Shown here: positions 57,907 through 64,000 of the stretch, piece after piece
Layout of the letters: each line of letters opens with the position of its first letter
Numbering within the stretch: position 1 is the stretch's first letter
Origin: Saccopteryx bilineata
Taxonomy: Eukaryota > Chordata > Mammalia > Chiroptera > Emballonuridae
NCBI RefSeq assembly: GCF_036850765.1
Contig: NC_089491.1
Span: 183,809,520 to 183,873,519 of the forward strand
Length of the DNA stretch: 64,000 bases
Reading direction: 5' to 3'
Position numbers and translations under genes: made by a program
The notes under the pieces: generated by a model
What the model saw: only the letters and a program-made list of their open reading frames with translations
Databases searched by the model: none
What the model was told of the DNA's origin: nothing

Positions 57907-59780
57907 TATATTAGTAGACTCATAAAATTATATATATAAAAAAATATGTGATCCTCTTGCCTATTACTTTCTCCTGATCATTCCAGAATGGTAGTGTTTG
58001 TTGCAAGGGTTGCTTTTTCTATATTAACTCCAGTTAAAGACTACTTGTGAAGGCAAGTCTCCTACTTGAGAAAATTCTTCCTAGTCTTTGCTGGATTCCT
58101 CCATTTCTAGCCAGAGCCCCCAGTCTGACTCCCAACGCACAGGCCAGTAGCTCAAAGTTCATGCTCTGGTGCTACCTACGCAGATCACTTCCCACAGTCT
58201 CCCTTCTCTCCTAAGTCATTAGGATAAGGGACAGATACACCACTGTTTCCTAAACCTGAATTTCCTCAGCAATACTTCAAAGTTATTTTAGAAGAACGTG
58301 ACCCCTTCTCGAGGAGGAAGGGACCATTTTCTTTTAGGGACTGCCTGATCTTGTCAATCCATGCATGTGACTCCAACAGTACACCCTGTGAGTCACATTA
58401 TTCCACTTGCTAACCTCTCGTCATGGCCTTGGATGCTTCTCCTCCCCTGGGAAGCTTTCTTCCTGAATTCTCTCTTCCCTCCTGGCGGATCCTACTGTGG
58501 TCCATTAAAGAACACCAGGCAGGAGTCAGAGGTTTTGAGATCACATCCCAGTCCTCATTTGAACTAGCTGTGTGAACTTGGAAAAGCCCCTTGACCTCAC
58601 TGAATTTGCTTCTTCGGCTGTATTCTTCAGGGAAGGTTGCAAGCATCACATGCAAATGTGCCTGGGAAAGTCCTTTGTGAAGGAAAAGATGCTATTTAAC
58701 TACAAGTTGTGGCTATTGAGTTCCTAGGGACCTCAATCTTTCTTCACAGCAGACACAGGGCACAAAGAACTGGTGACCACAAGCAGGAAGCCAGCACATC
58801 CCCACAGGTAAACCACTTTTTGCAGAGCTCCCAAGACACCTCAGTTCATACCTTTCCTACTGTTGCTAAAGATATCAAAGCACGAAGGACAGCAGCACCT
58901 GTACAACTTGTCAAGAAAGGTTCCTAGTTCTGCTCTAATGTGAACAGTCTCTCAAAGATATCTCAGAGCTCATGATCTCAAGGGAGTGTTTGTGGATTGG
59001 TCTGAAATAGTCAGAAAAGGAGAATCTTCCCCCTCATCCAGAAGCTCTGAGTCCCCCTAGGAGGGAGGTAAAAGCAATAGGAAATCTCATTTTGCTCACA
59101 GCAGGACCTAAGTTCTCGGCAGAAAGAGGCACATTTCACTGTGGTTGAGCAGGTCTGGATTGGGGGTGGTGGGCAGAAGCGACTAGGTCTTTGGTCTCTA
59201 CTTTTATCTTCCTACAGCCAATCTTAGCAGAAGCCTGAATCCCAGGAGGCCAGGAATGAAACACCACTTAGGCCTGCTTGTCAAGAACAGACACATGGAA
59301 CCTAAATGCCACTTGTAGCTTTTGAGAGCTTGGCATGATCCCAACTAAGCAGTTCATGAAATACATAAAGGCACTCCCAGACTTGCCTCTCTCCACACCC
59401 ACCCTCCCCAGACCTTTCTGGAAAAAGCAACACAGGACCGGCAATCAACTCACGCTCTCTTGCCCAGCCAGCCATCTATATTACCAAAGGAATCAAACAC
59501 AAAGACAAACCATGGAGCTCAGTGAATGGAAGCTGCTACCTGCTTTTTGAGGTGGCCCTGCAGCTGGCGGGCCTGTCCCCTCTCACCGCATAATGGTCCA
59601 TGCACGTGTGTTTCCCATAAGGCTACACTAGAAAATTTTGGTATTTTATTGAGTCTTACCTTTAATTTTTTTAAGTTTTTGTTAAAAGGCCCCTTTTTCC
59701 TGGTTTCAGAGATCCACAGTTAAGAAACTCCCAGAAATTTATTAAATTTGTCTTTGGATCAAATTTAAAAAAATTTTATT
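57907..59780. other. Intron upstream of the 50.9-kb exon
   Basis: Contains one MIR (58535-58700) and an L2-like trace near 58390-58500. Otherwise nothing recognised. Confidence 0.4.
58535..58700 (+). repeat. MIR SINE
   Basis: CTGTGTGAACTTGGAAAAGC, CCTTGACCTCACTGAATTTG and later AAGTCCTTTGTGAAGG follow the MIR order. Confidence 0.6.
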
Positions 59781-60108
59781 GCCTGACCAGGCGGTGGCGC
59801 AGTGGATAGAGTGTTGGACTGGGATGCTGAGGACCCAGGTTTGAGACCCCGAGGTTGCCAGCTTGAGTGTGGGCTCATTTGGTTTGAGCAAAGCTCATCA
59901 GCTTGGACCCAAAGTTGCTGGCTTGAGCAAGGGGTCACTCACTCTGCTGTGGCCCCACGGTCGGTCACGGCACATATGAGAAAGCAATCGATGAACTACT
60001 AAGGTGTTGCATGCACAACGAGAAACTAATGATTGATGCTTCTCATCTCTCCATTCCTGTCTGTCTGTCCCTGTCTATCCCTCTCTCTGACTCTCTGTCT
60101 CTGTTAAA
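59781..60108 (+). mobile_element. VES-type SINE (class B)
   Basis: Head GCCTGACCAGGCGGTGGCGC, class B body and a CT-rich end with an A tail, sitting at the 3' edge of the old L1. Confidence 0.92.
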
Positions 60109-60151
60109 AAAAATTATTGAATTTATTGGGGTAATACTGGTTAAAAAATTA

Positions 60152-60189
60152 TATATATATATTTATATATAGATAGATAGATAGATAGG
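60152..60189. repeat. AT/GATA simple repeat
   Basis: Alternating AT followed by GATA units (AGATAGATAGATAGATAGG), within the 3' UTR of the old L1. Confidence 0.9.
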
Positions 60190-60959
60190 TTTCGGGTATA
60201 CAATACTATAATACAGCATCTGTATACTGTATTGTGTGTTCACCACCCAAGTCATCTGCTTCTGTCACAATTTATTCCCCCTTAACCTCATCTACCTCCT
60301 CCACCCCCTTTCCCTCCTGCAATCCCCACACTGTTATCTGTGTCTGTAAGGTTTTCTTTTCATATTTTTTGCTTACTCCACTCATCTTTATCACCCAGTC
60401 CCCCAACAATGCTCCCCTCTGACAGCTGTCAGTCTCTTTTCTGTATTTAGAGTCTGTTTCTGTTTCATTTTATTTATTAGATTCCACATATAAGTGAAAC
60501 CATTTGGCATTTTTCTTCCTCTGACAGCTTTATTTAACTTATTATTCTCCAAGCCCATCCACGCTATTACAAAAGATTGCCTTCTTTTTTTACGGCCAAG
60601 TAGTATTCCATTGTGTAAATGTACCACAGCTTTTTTACCTACTCATCTACTGACGGACACTTGGGCTGCTTCCACATCTTGGCTATTGTAAATAATGCTG
60701 TTACAAACATAGGAGTGAGTATATTGTTTTGAATCAGTGTTTTGGGTTTCTTCAGATATATTTCTAGAAGTGAAATTCCTGGGTCATAGGAAGTTTCATT
60801 TTTAACTTTTTGAGTAAACTCCATACTGGTTTCCACAGTGGCTGCACCAGTCTGCATTCCCACCAACAGTACACAACAGTTCCCTTTTCTCGGCTTCCTC
60901 ACCAATACCTGTTGTTTGTTGATTTATTGAAGAAAGCCATTCTGACAGGTGTGAGGTGG

Positions 60960-61118
60960 GTTTTTTTTTTAATTTAAAAACTTTTTTGATTAATTTTAGT
61001 GAGAGAGGAAAAGTGAGAGACGGAAACATTGATCTCTTCCTGTACGTGTCCTGACCAGGGATCAAACCAGCGACCTCTATGCTGGCAAGATGCTCTGAAC
61101 CGAACTGTCCGGCTAGGC
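60960..61118 (-). mobile_element. Short VES-type SINE (class C) in the old L1
   Basis: Reversed. It interrupts the L1 phrase GTGTGAGGTGG ... TCTCATTGTGG. T run at the left, GTCCTGACCAGGGATCAAAC, and a head ending CTGTCCGGCTAGGCC. Confidence 0.88.
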
Positions 61119-61277
61119 CTCTCATTGTGGTTTTAGTTTGCATTTCCCTGATGATTAGCAACGTTGGGCATCTTTTCATTTGTCTACTGGCCAGCTCTAG
61201 TTCCTTCTTGGAGAGGGTCTATCGGTCCTTTACCCATTTTTTACTGGATTTTTGTGTGTGTGCTGTATTTATTTAAG

Positions 61278-61470
61278 TTATTTTTTTAAAATATTTTATT
61301 GATTGATTTTTTTTTTAGAGAGAGAAAGAAGCTGAGAGAGAAAGAGGCAGGGGAGGAGAGAGAAGCATCAAATCTCCTATGTGTGCCTTGACCAAGCAGA
61401 CCTGGGGCCTTGAACTGGCGACCAGCATTCTGGGTCAAGGCTTTATCCACTATGCCACCACAGGTCAGGC
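61278..61470 (-). mobile_element. Short VES-type SINE (class C) in the old L1
   Basis: Reversed. GA-rich tail, GTGTGCCTTGACCAAGCAGA, and a head ending ATGCCACCACAGGTCAGGCC. It interrupts the L1 just before TTAAGTTCTTTATAAATTTT. Confidence 0.88.
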
Positions 61471-63707
61471 CAAATTGATTAAGTTCTTTATAAATTTTGG
61501 ATATTAAACCCTTATCATATGTATCATTGGAAAATCTGTTCTCCAATTCAATGAGTTGTCTTTGCATTTTGTTCATGGTTTCCTCTGCTGGGCACAAACT
61601 TTGTTTGTTTCCCTTGTCACAGGAGAAATATCAAAAAAAATATCTGATACAAGAAATGACTGAGATTTTATTGCCTGTGTTTTCCTCTACAATTTATAGT
61701 TTTGAGTCTTACACTAAACTCTTTAATCCATTTTGAATTTTTTTTGTGTATGGTATAAGAAGGTGGTCTAATTTCATTTTTTTGTGTGTACCTGTCCAAT
61801 TTTCCCAGCACTATTTTTTGAAGAGACTATCTTTACCCCATTATATGTTCTTGCCTCCTTTGTCAAATATTAATTGACCATAAAGGCAGATGGGTTTATT
61901 TCTGGGTTCTATATTCTGTTCCATTGATCTATAGGTCTGTTTTGAATACGATGGTATTGTAGTATACTTTTATATCTGGTAGAGTGATTCCTCCAACTTT
62001 GTTCTTCTTTCTCAAGATTGCTGTGGCTATTCAGGATCTTCTGTGGCACCATATGAATTTTTGAAATATCTGTTCAAGTTCTATGAAAAAATCATTGCTA
62101 TCTTGATAGAAATTGCACTGAATCTATAGATTACTTTGGGTAGTATGGACATTTTAATTATGCTTATTCTTGCTATCCATAAACACAATACATGCTCCCA
62201 CCTATTTGTATCTTCTTCAAGTTCTTTATTCTGTGTCTTACAGTTTTCCAAGTACAGGTATTTTACAACCTTGGTTAAATTTATTCCTAGATTAATTTAT
62301 TTTGATGGTGTTATAAATGGGTTTTCATTTCCCTTTCTGATAATTCATCATTGATATATAAAAATGCAGCTGACTACTAGATTTTGTATCCTGCTACTTT
62401 ATGGAATTCACTTATCAGTTCTACTAGTTCTCATTTCATGTAATCTTAGGCTTCTTTATATATAGTACCATGTTATCTGCAAATTCTGACAGTTTTATTT
62501 CTTTCTTTCTAATTTGGATACATTTTATTTCTTCTTCCTCTGTGATTTCTATGGCTAGAATTTCCAGTACTATGTTGAATAAGAGTGGTGAAAGAGGACA
62601 TCCCTGTCTTGTTCCAATCTTATTGGGCAAAGTTTTTGCCCATTGAATATGATGCTGGCTGTGGATCTGTCATGTATGGCCTTTATTATATTGAGGTATG
62701 TTCCCTCCATTCCAACTTTGCTGAGATATTTTTTTTGTTGTTATCTGTTTTTACCATAAATGGGTACTATATTTTACCAAATGCTTTTTCTGCATGTGGT
62801 GTGTCAAGTTTATTGGTTTGTGGATGCTGTGCCAACCTTGCATCCTTGCAATAAATCCCACGTAATCATGCTGTATGTATGACCTTTGTAATACATTGGT
62901 GGATCCAGTTTTCTAATATTTTGTTGCTGATTTTAGCATCTATGTTCATTAGGAATATTGGCCTATAATTTTCTTTCTTTGTAGTGTCCTTATTTGGTTT
63001 TAGAATGAGTATAATACTGATCTTATAAAATTATCTTGGGAATCTTCCCTCCTCTTGAATTTTCTGAAATAGTTTGAGAGGATAGATGTTAGTTCTTCTT
63101 TAAATGTTTGGTAACATTCACCTGTGAAGCCATCTGGTTCAAGTCTTTTGCATTTTGGGGGAATTTTTTGATTACTGCTTCAATTTCCTTAGTTGGTGTA
63201 TTCAGATTTTCTGAACCTTCCTGATTCAGTTTTGGAAGATTTTATGTTTCTGGGAATTTATTCATTTTGTCCAGATTATCCAATTTGTTGGCATACAGTT
63301 GTTTGTAATATTTTCTTACAATCCCTTGTATTTCAGTTGTTACTTCCTTTCATTTCTGATTTTATTTCTGTGGGTCTTCTCTTTCTTTCTTGATGAACCT
63401 AGTTAAAGAGTTGTCTATCTTGTTTATATTTTCAATGAACCAGCTCTTGGTTTCATTGATCTTTTGTATTTTTTTTAAGGCTTTATTTTATTTATCTCTG
63501 CTCTGATCTTTTTTTATTTCCTTCCTTCTACTCACCTTGGGCTTTGATGTTCTTTTTTCAAGTTCCTTTAAGTGTAAAGTTAGATTGAGGTTTTTCTTGT
63601 GTCTGTGATAAGCCTATAATGCTATGAATTTCCCTCTTAAGACTGCTTTCACTATGAACCCTAGATTTGGGGTTGTTGTGTTCTCTTTTTCATTTGTTTC
63701 AAGATAT

Positions 63708-64000
63708 CTTTTTTGGGGTTTTTTTGTTTTATTTTTCTGAAGTTGGAAACGGGGAGGCAGTCAGACAGACTCCTGCATGTGCCCGACCGGGATCCACCCG
63801 TCATGCCCACCAGGGGGTGATGCTCTGCCCCCCTGGAGCATCGCTCTGTTGCAACCAGAGCCATTCTAGCTCCTGAGGCAGAGGCCATGGAGCCATACTC
63901 AGCGCCCGGGCCATCTTTGCTCCGATGGAGCCTCAGCTGTGGTAGGGGAAGAGAGAGACAGAGAGGAAGGAGAGGGGGAGGGGTGGAGAAGCAGATGGGC
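63708..64000 (-). mobile_element. Long VES-type SINE (class A), cut by the window end
   Basis: Reversed: tail near 63710-63740, then GACCGGGATCCACCCGTCAT, CACCAGGGGGTGATGCTCTG and the purine-rich segment. The tRNA-like head would lie beyond 64000. It is inserted at the upstream edge of the old L1. Confidence 0.9.

Larger units (their letters stand above)
60109..63707 (-). mobile_element. Old, decayed LINE-1 (3' half), broken by SINEs
   Basis: Reversed L1 ORF2 and 3' UTR sequence, much more diverged than L1-A and L1-B. Recognisable pieces on the minus strand are [20 protein letters not shown] (about 62615-62556) and FADNMVLYI, and an ORF2 C-terminal stretch ending IAKMWKQPKCPSVDE near 60640. 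Frames are broken throughout. SINEs interrupt it at about 60960-61118 and 61278-61470, and another abuts its upstream side at 63708. The 3' end at 60109 adjoins a plus-strand SINE. Confidence 0.8.

Noticed and set aside
50946..64000. Upstream PPM1H exons
   Set aside because: No minus-strand frame with PP2C similarity and splice sites was seen; short frames there are chance or repeat-derived.

Overview
The window is vertebrate nuclear DNA, almost certainly from a bat (Chiroptera). The evidence is a dense load of tRNA-derived SINEs of the bat VES type, young L1 LINEs, several short non-autonomous hAT elements with intact 8-bp target-site duplications (TSDs) and a mariner-type MITE, over an older mammalian layer of MIR, L2, MER5, MLT1 and L1M. 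The family within Chiroptera cannot be fixed from the sequence alone. There is no sign of bacterial, phage or CRISPR sequence.

The only host gene seen is a minus-strand protein phosphatase of the PP2C family, best matched to PPM1H. Three internal coding exons are present, in transcription order 50945-50882, 47179-47072 and 21345-21194. Their phases join without a gap into 108 residues of the C-terminal catalytic region. Earlier exons lie beyond position 64000 and the terminal coding exon was not found at lower coordinates. The rest of the window is therefore intron, or sequence continuing toward the gene's 3' end.

Layout. 1-8.4 kb: intronic sequence with a solo LTR, MIR, L2 and SINEs. 8.4-20.3 kb: an ancient L1-like remnant that has taken in SINEs, two hAT elements and a nearly full-length young L1 (L1-A, about 11.5-19.6 kb, minus strand). 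20.6 kb: a perfect 32-bp inverted repeat. 21.2 kb: a PPM1H exon. 22.4-23.1 kb: a 710-bp purine tract. 23.5-39.2 kb: an L1 3' fragment, a hAT element, SINEs, an L1M 3' UTR, an MLT1 LTR and a short 5'-truncated plus-strand L1 with a 14-bp TSD. 39.3-44.9 kb: a second near-complete L1 (L1-B, minus strand) with a 15-bp TSD. 45.8 kb: a hAT element. 47.1 and 50.9 kb: PPM1H exons. 51-60 kb: ordinary intron with MIR, L2, MER5, SINEs and a mariner MITE. 60.1-64 kb: a decayed minus-strand L1 broken by SINEs.

Both large L1s lie in the same sense as PPM1H. L1-A has a long 5' UTR with tandem monomers of about 240 bp. L1-B has a leader of only 249 bp whose similarity to L1-A stops at a splice-donor-like site. 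I found no convincing undescribed multi-gene system. The items most worth checking are the L1 5' UTR architecture, the recursive-splice-like acceptor of the 21.3-kb PPM1H exon, the 710-bp tract just upstream of that exon in the transcript, and the perfect hairpin at 20.6 kb.
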